DNA of 64,000 nucleotides. Origin: Devosia sp. 1566 (lineage in GTDB: Bacteria > Pseudomonadota > Alphaproteobacteria > Rhizobiales > Devosiaceae). Location: positions 3,286,001 to 3,350,000 of the forward strand of contig NZ_CP034767.1 in the NCBI RefSeq assembly GCF_004005995.1, written 5' to 3'. The position numbers and the translations under genes were made by a program. Every line of letters begins with the position of its first letter. Position 1 is the stretch's first letter. Below are positions 1-7,647 of the stretch, one piece after another. The notes under the pieces are model-generated. The model made no database searches. It saw only the letters and a list, made by a program, of their open reading frames with translations, and had not been told where the DNA came from.

Positions 1-625
1 TCGCCGAAACGGTTGCGGCCAAGTTTTGCACCACGCCGATGCCAACGAGGCCCACGGCAAAGACCAGCGACAGGGGCAGCAGCACGTAAAGCGTGGTGCG
101 CACCAGATCGGCCCAGAAATTGCCGATGCCCGCTTCCTTGTTGCCCGCGAAAGCGCGGGCCAGCGCGGCAGCGATGGCGGCACCGGTGCCGGCAGAAACG
201 AAGTTCTGCGTGGTCAGGCCCACCATCTGGGTGAAGTGGCTCATCGTGGTTTCGCCGGCATAGCTTTGCCAATTGGTGTTGGACACAAAGCTGACCGCCG
301 TGTTGAAGGCGAGATCCGGAGTCACCCCGGCAAAGCCCTGCGGATTGAACGGCAGCACGCCCTGCAGGCGCAGCATCGTATAAAGCAGCAGAAAGCCGAC
401 GAGGTTGAAAGCGAGCAGCGAAGCGCCATAGCCCAGCCAGCCCTGCGAGCGGTTGGGGTCGATGCCGCAAGCGGCGTAAAAGCCGCGCTCGATGGGCTTG
501 AGCACGGGGTCGAGCCAGGTGCTTTCCCGGTTCCAGACGCGCGACATGAAAATACCCAATGGCCAGCCCAATGCGAGGGCGAGACCAAGGGTCAGGGCGA
601 TTTCCGCCCATCCTTGCCAGTTCAT
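1..625 (-). CDS. kdpA: Potassium-transporting ATPase subunit KdpA, N-terminal part (cut by window edge)
   Basis: KdpA is the channel-like subunit of the KdpFABC high-affinity K+ pump in the inner membrane. About 208 codons are present; the 3' part lies beyond position 1. The reading frame starts [24 protein letters not shown], with the usual early KdpA features: a first membrane helix, then [11 protein letters not shown], the [10 protein letters not shown] helix, and the first selectivity-loop region [12 protein letters not shown] followed by SHFTQMVGL. Full-length KdpA is about 560 residues. The gene is 15 bp downstream of kdpF and transcribed with it. No internal stop is seen. kdpB and kdpC are expected further left. 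Confidence 0.95.
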   Translation of the reverse strand, partial: MNWQGWAEIALTLGLALALGWPLGIFMSRVWNRESTWLDPVLKPIERGFYAACGIDPNRSQGWLGYGASLLAFNLVGFLLLYTMLRLQGVLPFNPQGFAGVTPDLAFNTAVSFVSNTNWQSYAGETTMSHFTQMVGLTTQNFVSAGTGAAIAAALARAFAGNKEAGIGNFWADLVRTTLYVLLPLSLVFAVGLVGIGVVQNLAATVSA

Positions 626-640
626 TTTGGTGAGTTTCCG

Positions 641-724
641 CTAAAGTTTGTCAGGCCGGAACAGGGCGATAACCATGTAAACGGCAATGGCGAGGGCGCC
701 GGCGCCCCAGAGCAAGAACAGCAT
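641..724 (-). CDS. kdpF: KdpF small subunit of the Kdp pump
   Basis: This is a 27-residue ORF, MLFLLWGAGALAIAVYMVIA then LFRPDKL. It has a single membrane helix followed by the short polar tail typical of KdpF. KdpF is a lipid-like stabilising peptide of the KdpFABC complex and is often missed because of its size. Its position immediately before kdpA supports the call. The ATG follows the stop of the preceding small ORF by only 4 bp. Confidence 0.88.
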   Translation of the reverse strand: MLFLLWGAGALAIAVYMVIALFRPDKL

Positions 725-728
725 GGCG

Positions 729-812
729 CTACACGCGAGCCAACAGCCGGGCCAGGGCATAAGTCAGGGCAAAAAACCCCAGGCCAAGGGCAAGAAAGAA
801 GATGTCGAACAT
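729..812 (-). CDS. Tiny membrane protein preceding kdpF
   Basis: A 27-residue ORF (MFDIFFLALGLGFFALTYAL then ARLLARV) forms the first gene of the kdp operon. It consists of one predicted membrane helix and a short basic tail. The sequence CCGGAGG sits about 6 nt before the ATG, a strong ribosome binding site. Short ORFs of this look occur upstream of kdpF in other proteobacteria, from memory. The role is unknown; a second accessory peptide of the pump is a reasonable inference. Confidence 0.7.
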   Translation of the reverse strand: MFDIFFLALGLGFFALTYALARLLARV

Positions 813-845
813 ATCGAGCCTCCGGAAAGAGAGGCCCGGACATTC

Positions 846-867
846 CTCCCGCGGAGCGTAAAGTTTC
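846..867 (-). promoter_or_regulatory. Shared 22-nt element upstream of the kdp operon
   Basis: Read on the minus strand the element is GAAACTTTACGC, then TCC, then GCGGGAG. It ends 33 nt before the first kdp ATG. It matches the element at 2360-2381 at 20 of 22 positions. An operator for the Kdp response regulator KdpE, or a promoter core, is inferred from location and duplication. Binding is not shown. Confidence 0.55.
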
Positions 868-911
868 CATACGAAAAGCAGTCATGCCGCATAAGGCCGC
901 CATAAAGAAAA

Positions 912-931
912 GAGGCGCCGGGAGGCGCCTC
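912..931 (-). terminator. Intrinsic terminator of the GNAT/C39-like operon
   Basis: A perfect 8-bp stem, GAGGCGCC / GGCGCCTC, closes a GGGA (plus-strand) loop. On the minus strand it is followed by TTTTCTTTA. It lies directly after the stop codon of the 58-codon ORF at 930-1106 and before the kdp promoter, so it separates the two operons. Confidence 0.8.
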
Positions 932-1106
932 AAAACAATAGGGTGGCAAGGACCACAAGGCCGCTGCAGAACGGCAGTCCCACCGCGCTTACCAGCAGCA
1001 GCACGTCCCGTTCGGCCTCCCGGTCGCGCTCTCGCCGCGACCCTCGCACCGGGGCGGCGCCATGAACCACCCGCGCCCGCGCCTGGCAAAACAGCATCCA
1101 GGCCAT
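930..1106 (-). CDS. Small single-helix membrane protein, coupled to the GNAT/C39-like gene
   Basis: This 58-residue ORF begins MAWMLFCQARARVVHG, is rich in Arg/Glu in the middle, and ends in a hydrophobic stretch (DVLLLVSAVGLPFCSGLVV...) that would form one membrane helix. Its ATG overlaps the TGA of the upstream GNAT/C39-like gene (TGATG), indicating translational coupling. Its stop codon abuts the terminator at 912-931. No family is recognised. It could be an anchor or partner for the upstream protein. Confidence 0.5.
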   Translation of the reverse strand: MAWMLFCQARARVVHGAAPVRGSRRERDREAERDVLLLVSAVGLPFCSGLVVLATLLF

Positions 1107-2119
1107 CACGCCACCCTGGAAAGGATCAGGGCGTCATCGGGTTCGCAATCCTGCAGCGCCAGGCGCATTTCAGCGGCCGTGACCACATTGCGCCGATTGG
1201 CGAGGCTGTCCCCGGTCACGTCATGGAGGCGGAACAGAAAGCCGTCGAAACCGGTCACCAGATACCAGCGCGGCTCGGTTTCCGCCGCCAGGCGCGGCAG
1301 ATGAAGGCGCATGATGCAGATCTGGCGGCGTGCGAGATAGCCCAGGATCATTTCGGGCGTGCCGGGCATGGGCTCCTCGATGAGCCGATCGGCGAGATCG
1401 GGCGCCAGCAAGGCGCCCGTGGCTTGAAACCCAATGCGGACCACATAACGGCGCCGCGCCGCGGCAAGCGCCATGGCATGCGCCACGGGCAAGTCAGCGC
1501 CTTCCGAGTTCAGTTCATGGGCCACGACCTGGCGGGCGCGCGGCGTCAGCAGCATGGCAGGCTCCAATGCGCCCATGGCCACCAGCAGGCACTGGGCGGC
1601 CGACTCTTCGGGGGCAACCGGATCGTGCCAGGGCACGGCAATGTCACTATAAGAGCGGGACTGATGACCGTTCCAGAGCCCGAAGGCCCATTCGCCCGAG
1701 CCCAGATCGAAAAAGCAGTGCTCGGCATAAAGGCGCGCCAAGCCATCGGCGCGCTCGGGCACAGCGGCATAAAGCACGGCGCCGCCTTCGGAGCGGGCAC
1801 GGCCCACGAGGGTTTCGAGCAGGAGGTGCCCAATGCCACGGCAGCGTACATCGGGGCTCACCAGCAGGAATGGGAGGGAGGCCTCTGCAGCGCTATAGCC
1901 GTGCGCCAAGATGCCAACGCCAACCACGAGGTGGCATTCGGTGGCCACCAGCACATAGGCACCCTCCCCTTGCAGCAGTTCGGGCCAATCGAGGGCGGTG
2001 TGCTTGCCTTCGCCACAGGCTCGCTCGCTCAGGGCCCGCAATTGCGGCAGGTCCGCTTCCCCCGCTCGGCGCAAGCGGGCAAAGGTGGAAAAATGAGCGA
2101 AAGACGCATGAGCCGACAT
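1106..2119 (-). CDS. GNAT acetyltransferase fused to a C39-peptidase-like domain lacking its catalytic Cys and His
   Basis: The protein is 337 residues. The start at 2119 is chosen for the AAGGAGA ribosome binding site just upstream. Residues about 14-150 are a GNAT fold: the acetyl-CoA loop reads VRCRGIGHLLLETL, followed by AGLARLYAEHCFF-type strand and helix. Residues about 165-337 resemble the C39-like domain found fused to GNAT domains in other bacteria. VPW...LLVAMGALEP corresponds to the segment VPxx...CGPAxLxMAMxALDP, and RWYLVTGFDGFLFRLHD corresponds to HWVVVTGxDxxxVYVHD. In this alignment from memory the nucleophile Cys is Ser and the His is Arg, so the second domain is probably not a protease. 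The gene sits between two small membrane-protein genes. Substrate unknown. Confidence 0.68.
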   Translation of the reverse strand: MSAHASFAHFSTFARLRRAGEADLPQLRALSERACGEGKHTALDWPELLQGEGAYVLVATECHLVVGVGILAHGYSAAEASLPFLLVSPDVRCRGIGHLLLETLVGRARSEGGAVLYAAVPERADGLARLYAEHCFFDLGSGEWAFGLWNGHQSRSYSDIAVPWHDPVAPEESAAQCLLVAMGALEPAMLLTPRARQVVAHELNSEGADLPVAHAMALAAARRRYVVRIGFQATGALLAPDLADRLIEEPMPGTPEMILGYLARRQICIMRLHLPRLAAETEPRWYLVTGFDGFLFRLHDVTGDSLANRRNVVTAAEMRLALQDCEPDDALILSRVA

Positions 2120-2172
2120 GGTGTCGTTCTCCTTGAAACAAAATGGGGGCTGGTGGTGGGGTGCGCGGCCGA

Positions 2173-2325
2173 TCAGGTCAGCAGGACGAGGGCCCCGACC
2201 ACTGCAATCGCGTAAAGCAGGGCCACCACGACCAGGGTGATCCGCGTGCGCCGCCCAAGCGCCGCACCCTCGCATTGCGCGGCACCGCCGAAATGGCGAT
2301 GCAGATACCAGTTGTACCGGTACAT
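2173..2325 (-). CDS. Small membrane protein, first gene of the GNAT/C39-like operon
   Basis: A 50-residue ORF begins MYRYNWYLHRHFGGAAQCEG and ends in one clear membrane helix (ITLVVVALLYAIAVVGALVLL). TGGAG lies about 8 nt before the ATG. The gene precedes the GNAT/C39-like gene by 53 nt and follows the 22-nt element shared with the kdp operon. No family is recognised. The basic N-terminus suggests the amino end stays in the cytoplasm. Confidence 0.55.
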   Translation of the reverse strand: MYRYNWYLHRHFGGAAQCEGAALGRRTRITLVVVALLYAIAVVGALVLLT

Positions 2326-2359
2326 CTCGAAACTCCACGAACGAACCGGCGCGAAGATG

Positions 2360-2381
2360 CTCCCGGGGCGCGTAAAGTTTC
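2360..2381 (-). promoter_or_regulatory. Second copy of the kdp-type 22-nt element
   Basis: On the minus strand the element is GAAACTTTACGC, GCC, CCGGGAG. It ends 34 nt before the ATG at 2325, almost the same spacing as at kdp (33 nt). A partial further copy (CTTTACGTACC on the minus strand) lies around 2399-2409. Control of this operon together with kdp is inferred. Confidence 0.55.
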
Positions 2382-2520
2382 GATGTGAATTGGGGGTTAG
2401 GTACGTAAAGCCGAGCTAAAGATGCGGTGCCCACACGGTCCACAGCACAGCGCCACGGTCTGCTGAAGGTGCACTCTCTGCCTTTAGGGGGCGGACCGTG
2501 CTTGTGCCCGGCCCCGCGCG

Positions 2521-4734
2521 TCATCGCAGATTCTGCAGCAAGTTTCCCTGTTTGCTTGATGCCACTATCTCGATCAAGCGATCGCCGGGGATGGGCCGAG
2601 ACAGCAAATAGCCCTGGAAGCTGGCGCAGCCCAAGTTCCTCAGCCGTTGCAGCTGCAGATCGTCTTCCACGCCTTCCGCAGTCACGCTCACGCCCAAGGC
2701 ATGCGCCATTTCTATGATGGAACGGACAATCGTGCTCGTGGCCGTATCCCGCAGGAGGTCACGGGTAATCGATTGATCGATCTTGAGCTTGTCGACGCTG
2801 TGGTGCCGCAAATGGCTGATGGAGGAATATCCGGTGCCGAAATCATCGAGTGCAATTCTGATCCCGGCCGTTCTCAGCTTTGCCAGCGTATCGCGCACCA
2901 TTGGGGAATTTTTCAGCAGGATACCTTCGGTAATCTCCAGTTCAAGCCTGTCAGGCTGCAGATGCTGGTTGGAAAGAACGTCGAGGATGCGATCGGCGAG
3001 GTTGGGATCATCGAACTGGAGGGGGGACACGTTAACCGCGATCCAGGGCAGCTCGGCAATGGCTGCAAAGCCGCAGGCTTGTGCCAAAACCCACAGACCA
3101 AGCTCGTGAATGACACCCCGCTCTTCGGCATCGCCTATGAAGCTGTCGGGCGAGAGCGGGCCGCGCACCGGATGGTTCCAGCGCACCAAGGCCTCGGCCC
3201 CGACGATCTCCCCGCCCAGTGCGCCGTAAATGGGCTGATAAAGCAAATGGAGCTCGGTTCCTCCAAGGATGGCATTGCGTAAGTCGACTTCCAAGATTCG
3301 CTTCTCCCGCCGCAACTGGTCCATCGAGAGATCGTAAATCCTGAAGCAGTTCCGGCCGGCAGCCTTGGCGGCATAAAGCGCCACATCGGCACACCGCATC
3401 ATTTCAGCGGTGGATACCGCGTCCCCAGCTTCAAGGGCGACACCGAGGCTTGCCGTGACATTGACCGCCTCGCCGCCAAGCACAAAGGGATCGTGGAAGC
3501 TGTCCAGCATCGATTGACACAAGAAACGCGCATGTCCGTCGCTGACAACGCCAGGCTGCACGAGCGCGAACTCGTCGCCCCCCAGACGGGTCAGCGTCGC
3601 TCCTTCAGGGAGGGTGGCAGACAAGCGGCGCGCAACCTGCTTGATAAGCTGGTCGCCGGCTGCATGGCCGAGCGTGTCGTTGATCTCCTTGAATTTGTCG
3701 AGGTCAATGCAAACCAGCGCGACTTTGGCCTTGGCCAGATACTCATACTGCAGTGCCTCCTGCAGCCGAACTTCAAAGAGGGCCCGGTTGGCAATGCCGG
3801 TCAAAGGATCATGGAAGGCCAGGAACTCGATCTGGGCTTGGCTTTGCTCCAGTTGTAGCGTGGTTCGCCGGAGCCACACCAGCAAGCCGCCCATCCCGGC
3901 GGAGCCCAACAGCAACAAGCCCAGCGCGGCAGGGGCGCTATCCTTCAACAATGCCAGTGCCGGTTTTATTGGTGTCCAAACAACAAAGCCAACTATGCGG
4001 CCAGCATTGCTGAGCAGCGGTAGTGTACCGCTACCCTTCCCGGGTCCCCCGATCCGAAGGTCAGTCAAGCCCGCTTGCCGGCCGAGCTGGTCGAGAAATC
4101 CCGAGCCTAGCAAGACAACTGAAACATGCAGGAACTCACTGCCTGGAGTCTGGGTTACGGCGCGGCTTGTTGGAACAACGGGCCTGATGCTCACAAACGC
4201 CAGTTGCCCGTCGGTTAGGCGGGCGGTTTCAGACAGTCCCAAGCCAGTAATGGCGGCAGTTGAGTCGCTCATGGCTGCTGAAACGGCGGCCATCTCCTGA
4301 CGAAGCAACTGCGTTAGTGCTTCGACGGTGGGCAAGTCACGGGGGTCGACCTCGGGTTCCGCCGTCACGCCCTCGTTGGCGGCCCGCACCACGCGGTTAT
4401 CCGGCGCAATGACGTAGACGCGATCGTGCTTGAAGAAGGTCCCCATCCACTCGACCAGATTCTGGGCGATCCAGGTCTGGTTCGCCGCCCGTAGGTTGAC
4501 GACGGCATCGTCTCCGGCAGCGGAGCTGTCCTGCTCCATAGCGATGCGCTCTTTGCGAGCAGCAATTCCCGCGGCAATATAATGCTGTTCTTCCACCAGT
4601 TCCCTGGTGTCTATTCTATGAACTGCCCACCACGCGGCCACGGCAAAGGCAAGCACAAGGGCCAAAGCTAAACAGAGCGAAACCGTCGCCACTGGCCTTA
4701 TGCTGTGCTCTTTGCCGTGTTGAAGTCTATTCAT
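2521..4734 (-). CDS. Membrane-bound GGDEF-EAL cyclic-di-GMP enzyme with periplasmic sensor domain
   Basis: The protein is 737 residues. A helix at about 14-38 and another at about 268-288 flank a periplasmic CHASE4-like sensor region (WIAQNLVEWMGTFFKHDRVY). GGDEF (385-389) is intact within LTRLGGDEFAL, so diguanylate cyclase activity is plausible. No RxxD inhibitory site precedes it at the usual distance (EGAT instead). The EAL domain keeps EALVRW, ELEITEG, DDFGTGYS and QGYLLSRP, so phosphodiesterase activity is also plausible. Whether synthesis or hydrolysis dominates cannot be read from sequence. It is monocistronic. Confidence 0.92.
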   Translation of the reverse strand: MNRLQHGKEHSIRPVATVSLCLALALVLAFAVAAWWAVHRIDTRELVEEQHYIAAGIAARKERIAMEQDSSAAGDDAVVNLRAANQTWIAQNLVEWMGTFFKHDRVYVIAPDNRVVRAANEGVTAEPEVDPRDLPTVEALTQLLRQEMAAVSAAMSDSTAAITGLGLSETARLTDGQLAFVSIRPVVPTSRAVTQTPGSEFLHVSVVLLGSGFLDQLGRQAGLTDLRIGGPGKGSGTLPLLSNAGRIVGFVVWTPIKPALALLKDSAPAALGLLLLGSAGMGGLLVWLRRTTLQLEQSQAQIEFLAFHDPLTGIANRALFEVRLQEALQYEYLAKAKVALVCIDLDKFKEINDTLGHAAGDQLIKQVARRLSATLPEGATLTRLGGDEFALVQPGVVSDGHARFLCQSMLDSFHDPFVLGGEAVNVTASLGVALEAGDAVSTAEMMRCADVALYAAKAAGRNCFRIYDLSMDQLRREKRILEVDLRNAILGGTELHLLYQPIYGALGGEIVGAEALVRWNHPVRGPLSPDSFIGDAEERGVIHELGLWVLAQACGFAAIAELPWIAVNVSPLQFDDPNLADRILDVLSNQHLQPDRLELEITEGILLKNSPMVRDTLAKLRTAGIRIALDDFGTGYSSISHLRHHSVDKLKIDQSITRDLLRDTATSTIVRSIIEMAHALGVSVTAEGVEDDLQLQRLRNLGCASFQGYLLSRPIPGDRLIEIVASSKQGNLLQNLR

Positions 4735-5167
4735 GACGCGGATGCCGATTTACGCACACGTTAGTCGGCCAACCTGGCAGCCGCTTTCGTAAGGATCTCT
4801 GCCGCACATCAAACTATCAAAGTAGTTACGGTCACATTACTTTCGCCCTCTTAAACGCTCTGCTGGAGAAATCTGAATTCTCCATGGATCATTTCAGGTC
4901 TCCAAGCGCTCAGTAGCGAGCCCCAATTCCCCACCGCAGACTTATAAGGTTAGTTGACTGGCAGAAGTATCAAGAAGAGCCAGCCCTGAAACAGGGCTAC
5001 TTACCTTCTAGTACTTGGGGCCGGACCATCGAAGAATCGTGAACTGCTCGGCCGCAGGAGCAAGACCATGCTTGCCAACTGCCATCGATGAGAACAAGCT
5101 GCCTCGGCCGGACCGGTGGATGCAGTTGGACAGACCCCCGCGACCGGCATGGGGAGGTTGGAACATC
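4735..5167. other. Intergenic region with a small perfect stem-loop
   Basis: This is the divergent spacer between the GGDEF-EAL gene and the L,D-transpeptidase-like gene. It should hold both promoters, but none is convincing by eye. A 7-bp perfect stem, AGCCCTG / CAGGGCT with an AAA loop, lies at 4982-4998. No T-run follows it. No gene is supported here. Confidence 0.4.
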
Positions 5168-5863
5168 ATGGACGATGGATTTGCCGGTGCCGGTGAAATG
5201 ACCACCGCAGCGGGGGTATGTTCGCTCAACCGCCGCCGGTTCCTGGTGGGCGCTGCGGCCGGTCTTGGCGCCGTGGGGCTTGCCGGCTGCGCCAGCTCGG
5301 GCACCGATATGAGCCTGGCTGAAGCCAAGCTCGCCTATGGCCCCCTTCCCCAGGAACGCTTCCCCGTTCCGGCGGTCAATGTCAGCAAGATCAACCCGAA
5401 ATATCTGCGCCGCATCGTGCGCTACGACACGGCGGAAGCCCCTGGCACGATCATCATCGATCCGCGCAATTACTACGTCTACCGCATCGAGGGCGAGGGC
5501 AATGCCACGCGTTATGGCGCCAATGTCGGCCGCCAAGGCTTTTTGTGGAGCGGGGACGCCTATATCGGGCGCAAAGCCGAATGGCCGGTCTGGACGCCGC
5601 CCCGGGAAATGATCGCGCGCCAGCCCGAGGTCGCCAAATATGCCGGCGGCATGCCCCCGGGCCTCGGCAATCCTCTAGGCGCGCGCACGCTTTATCTTTA
5701 TCAGAACGGCACCTACACGCTTTACACCATCTACAGCACGATCATGCCTGAAACCATCGGCAAGGGCATTTCCAGCGGCTGTATCGGCCTGCTGACGCAG
5801 GACATGGTCCATCTTTATGAGCGGACCCCGGTCAAGACCAAGGTCGTGGTCCTCAAGGCCTGA
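5168..5863 (+). CDS. L,D-transpeptidase (YkuD)-like lipoprotein with altered active site
   Basis: The protein is 231 residues. The ATG at 5168 is preceded by GGGAGG and gives a short leader with a twin-arginine motif (NRRRFLVGAAAGLGAVGLAG) ending in a lipobox (LAGC). It is likely exported by Tat and lipidated. The YkuD core includes PGTIIIDPRNYYVYRIEGEG, RYGANVGRQGF and PETIGKGISSGCIGLLTQD. The SSGC cysteine is present. In most relatives the strand before PETIG carries an HGT motif and the Cys is followed by IR. Here these are YST and IG, so the conserved catalytic-region His is missing. Relatives cross-link peptidoglycan or tether proteins to it; activity here is doubtful. Confidence 0.85.
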   Translation: MDDGFAGAGEMTTAAGVCSLNRRRFLVGAAAGLGAVGLAGCASSGTDMSLAEAKLAYGPLPQERFPVPAVNVSKINPKYLRRIVRYDTAEAPGTIIIDPRNYYVYRIEGEGNATRYGANVGRQGFLWSGDAYIGRKAEWPVWTPPREMIARQPEVAKYAGGMPPGLGNPLGARTLYLYQNGTYTLYTIYSTIMPETIGKGISSGCIGLLTQDMVHLYERTPVKTKVVVLKA

Positions 5864-5890
5864 AGCTGACGCGGCAGGCGGCTGGAGCGA

Positions 5891-6313
5891 TCAGCGCCGC
5901 CTTTGCGTCAGCGCCATGCCCGCCAGGATCATCACCACGCCAAGGCTTGCCGCCCACAGCGTCACCGGTGCGCCGCGCAGCATGTCGAAAATGACGCCGC
6001 ATACCATCTGCCCGGCGATCACGAGGAGCGTCGAATTAACGGCACCGATACGTGGCAAGAGCCAGGAGCCGGAGGCGACAAACACCACCCCGAGCGCCCC
6101 ACCCGTGAAAACCCACCACGGAATAGCGGCAAGGTTGCTGGGAATGAGCCCGCCGATCACTAGGGCAATGGCACTGAGGAAAACAAAGCCGACGCCGTGA
6201 TTCCAGAAGGAGGATATCAGCGGCGTGCTGGACAGGGACAACCGTCCATTGACCTGGCGGCTTAGGATCACGAGCAGACCCGCGACGAAAGCGAAGACGC
6301 TGGACGTAATCAT
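5891..6313 (-). CDS. YdcZ-family (DMT/DUF606) membrane transporter half
   Basis: A 140-residue protein with four hydrophobic segments contains LLVILSRQVNGRLS, SSFWNHGVGF, PWWVFTGGALGV and NSTLLVIAGQMVCGVIFD. These are the characteristic pieces of the YdcZ small drug/metabolite transporter family. Its ATG overlaps the stop of the upstream paralogue (ATGA), so the two are made together. YdcZ proteins often occur as such pairs, probably assembling as heterodimers. The substrate is unknown. Confidence 0.85.
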   Translation of the reverse strand: MITSSVFAFVAGLLVILSRQVNGRLSLSSTPLISSFWNHGVGFVFLSAIALVIGGLIPSNLAAIPWWVFTGGALGVVFVASGSWLLPRIGAVNSTLLVIAGQMVCGVIFDMLRGAPVTLWAASLGVVMILAGMALTQRRR

Positions 6314-6807
6314 GCGCCACCCAGTCCGAACAGGATGATGACCATGCTGCCGCCCCCGATCAGGAGCACGGCAGCGGCATCGCGCCACTCAAGGCGTCGC
6401 CGCGGCAGGCCGAGCAAGCCCCAGAAGTCGGCGGCTAGGCTAAGCACCACCTGACCGACCAGGCCCAGCGCCAGCGTGCCCGCCAGGGCGAGCGGCGAAT
6501 TGACGGCGGTGGAGGTCAGCATCACGGTCGCTGCGCCCAAGATGCCCCCGAGATAAGCCCAAAGGGGTGCCTTGCCCGCTTTTTCCTGCGCAGCTTGGCT
6601 TGAAGCGCGTTGTTGGCGCCAAACGATCGCCAACACCGCTACGGAAACAACCATGCCGACGCCATGGGCAAGCCAGGACGAAAACATGGGCCCGCCATAA
6701 CGCCCCGCTTCGCCATTGATGAACACGGCGAGCGACAGCAAACCCCCGGTTGCAAAGGCTGCGATCAGGTGCAGCGGGTTGAGGCGCTGCGCACCAGATG
6801 ACGACAT
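6310..6807 (-). CDS. YdcZ-family (DMT/DUF606) membrane transporter half, paralogue
   Basis: A 165-residue protein is the first of a paired YdcZ operon. Family-type segments are LLSLAVFINGEAGRYGGPMF, SSWLAHGVGM, LWAYLGGILGAATVMLTSTA and LALGLVGQVVLSLAAD. The start at 6807 (MSSSGAQRLNPLHL) is taken because the frame upstream of it lacks hydrophobic or family-like sequence. The reading frame stays open to 7002. Its stop overlaps the start of the partner gene. Confidence 0.85.
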   Translation of the reverse strand: MSSSGAQRLNPLHLIAAFATGGLLSLAVFINGEAGRYGGPMFSSWLAHGVGMVVSVAVLAIVWRQQRASSQAAQEKAGKAPLWAYLGGILGAATVMLTSTAVNSPLALAGTLALGLVGQVVLSLAADFWGLLGLPRRRLEWRDAAAVLLIGGGSMVIILFGLGGA

Positions 6808-7017
6808 GACAAGGAACCGACTCGGGTTGGGATCAAACAGCTCTAATGGTTGTGAGGCGCCGGTAGAAGTGCAATCCACCGGGCGCCCTATCCGTGCGGA
6901 CAAGAAGCAATAGAACGCCCACGTCATGATGTTGCGTTGCGTCGCAGAGCACAAGATCTGCGGCAAGACCGAAGCATTCAGGTTGGGCGCGCAGCAAGGC
7001 AAGCTGCGCGCTCAAAA

Positions 7018-7647
7018 CTATTGCGCCGGGCACATATTGGTGGGCTCGACCTTGAGGACGGGGAAGCAATCCTTCCACTGCTCGGTGCGAGTCGGCCACG
7101 GGGTGAGGAACTCCGGCGATTCTTCGTATTCAAGCACGCCCTGCGCCTGCAGGTTTTTGACCCGCCCATCGAGATATTCCTTGAGCACGGCGACCTTACC
7201 GTCGACAACCGTGGCGATCCAGACATCGTTGACCACCTGGCGGCTACCGCGCTGGATGGTGCGGAACTGAATTTCCATGGCGACCCGATTGGCTTCGGCA
7301 TCAATGTAGAAAGCGTCGGCCGGCAGGAAGAAGCTCGTATCCTCGGCCTGGCCGCAAAACAGTTCGAGATCGGCGACCGCCGCATCAATGCCAAGCACGC
7401 GGCTTGTAGGATAGGAAAAGTCCACGTCCTCCGCCAAGGTGGCCCGCATCAGATCTGTATCGCAGGTGGCCCACGAACTGGCGAGGTCAAGCATCAGCGC
7501 TTGCATCTGAGCGCGGGCCGATCCTTCGGACTCGATCGTACCGGCAAACTCCACGCCCGGACGAACTTCGGCGGCCACAAGACTGGCAGCAGGCAAGCTT
7601 GCGAGAAGGGCAAGACAAGAAACGGCGAGGCACTTCAAATTACGCAT
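7018..7647 (-). CDS. Exported NTF2/SnoaL-like protein
   Basis: The protein is about 209 residues. An N-terminal signal peptide (MRNLKCLAVSCLALLASLPA...) ends near VAAEV. The body contains MLDLASSWATCDTDLMRATLAEDVDFSYPT and ATVVDGKVAVLKEYLDGR, which look like an NTF2/SnoaL cone fold of the nuclear transport factor 2 superfamily. A longer start at 7674 is possible; neither start has a good ribosome binding site. Several Cys residues (TCDTD, LFCGQ, DCFPV, NMCPA) could form disulphides in the periplasm. It is not clearly in an operon. Function unknown. Confidence 0.65.
   Translation of the reverse strand: MRNLKCLAVSCLALLASLPAASLVAAEVRPGVEFAGTIESEGSARAQMQALMLDLASSWATCDTDLMRATLAEDVDFSYPTSRVLGIDAAVADLELFCGQAEDTSFFLPADAFYIDAEANRVAMEIQFRTIQRGSRQVVNDVWIATVVDGKVAVLKEYLDGRVKNLQAQGVLEYEESPEFLTPWPTRTEQWKDCFPVLKVEPTNMCPAQ

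Noticed and set aside
26..2215. Very long plus-strand open frame (729 codons) at the left end
   Set aside because: It lies opposite kdpA, kdpF and the GNAT/C39-like gene, which have family motifs and ribosome binding sites. Its translation is low-complexity and shows no domain; it is a high-GC mirror frame.
2120..2524. N-terminal extension of the GNAT/C39-like protein to 2524
   Set aside because: The extra 135 codons would run through the 22-nt promoter element and the small membrane-protein gene. The start at 2119 has AAGGAGA and begins the recognisable GNAT domain.
4982..4998. Stem-loop AGCCCTG/CAGGGCT as a terminator of the GGDEF-EAL gene
   Set aside because: It lies upstream of that gene's start, on the 5' side, and has no T-run; it is reported only as part of the spacer.
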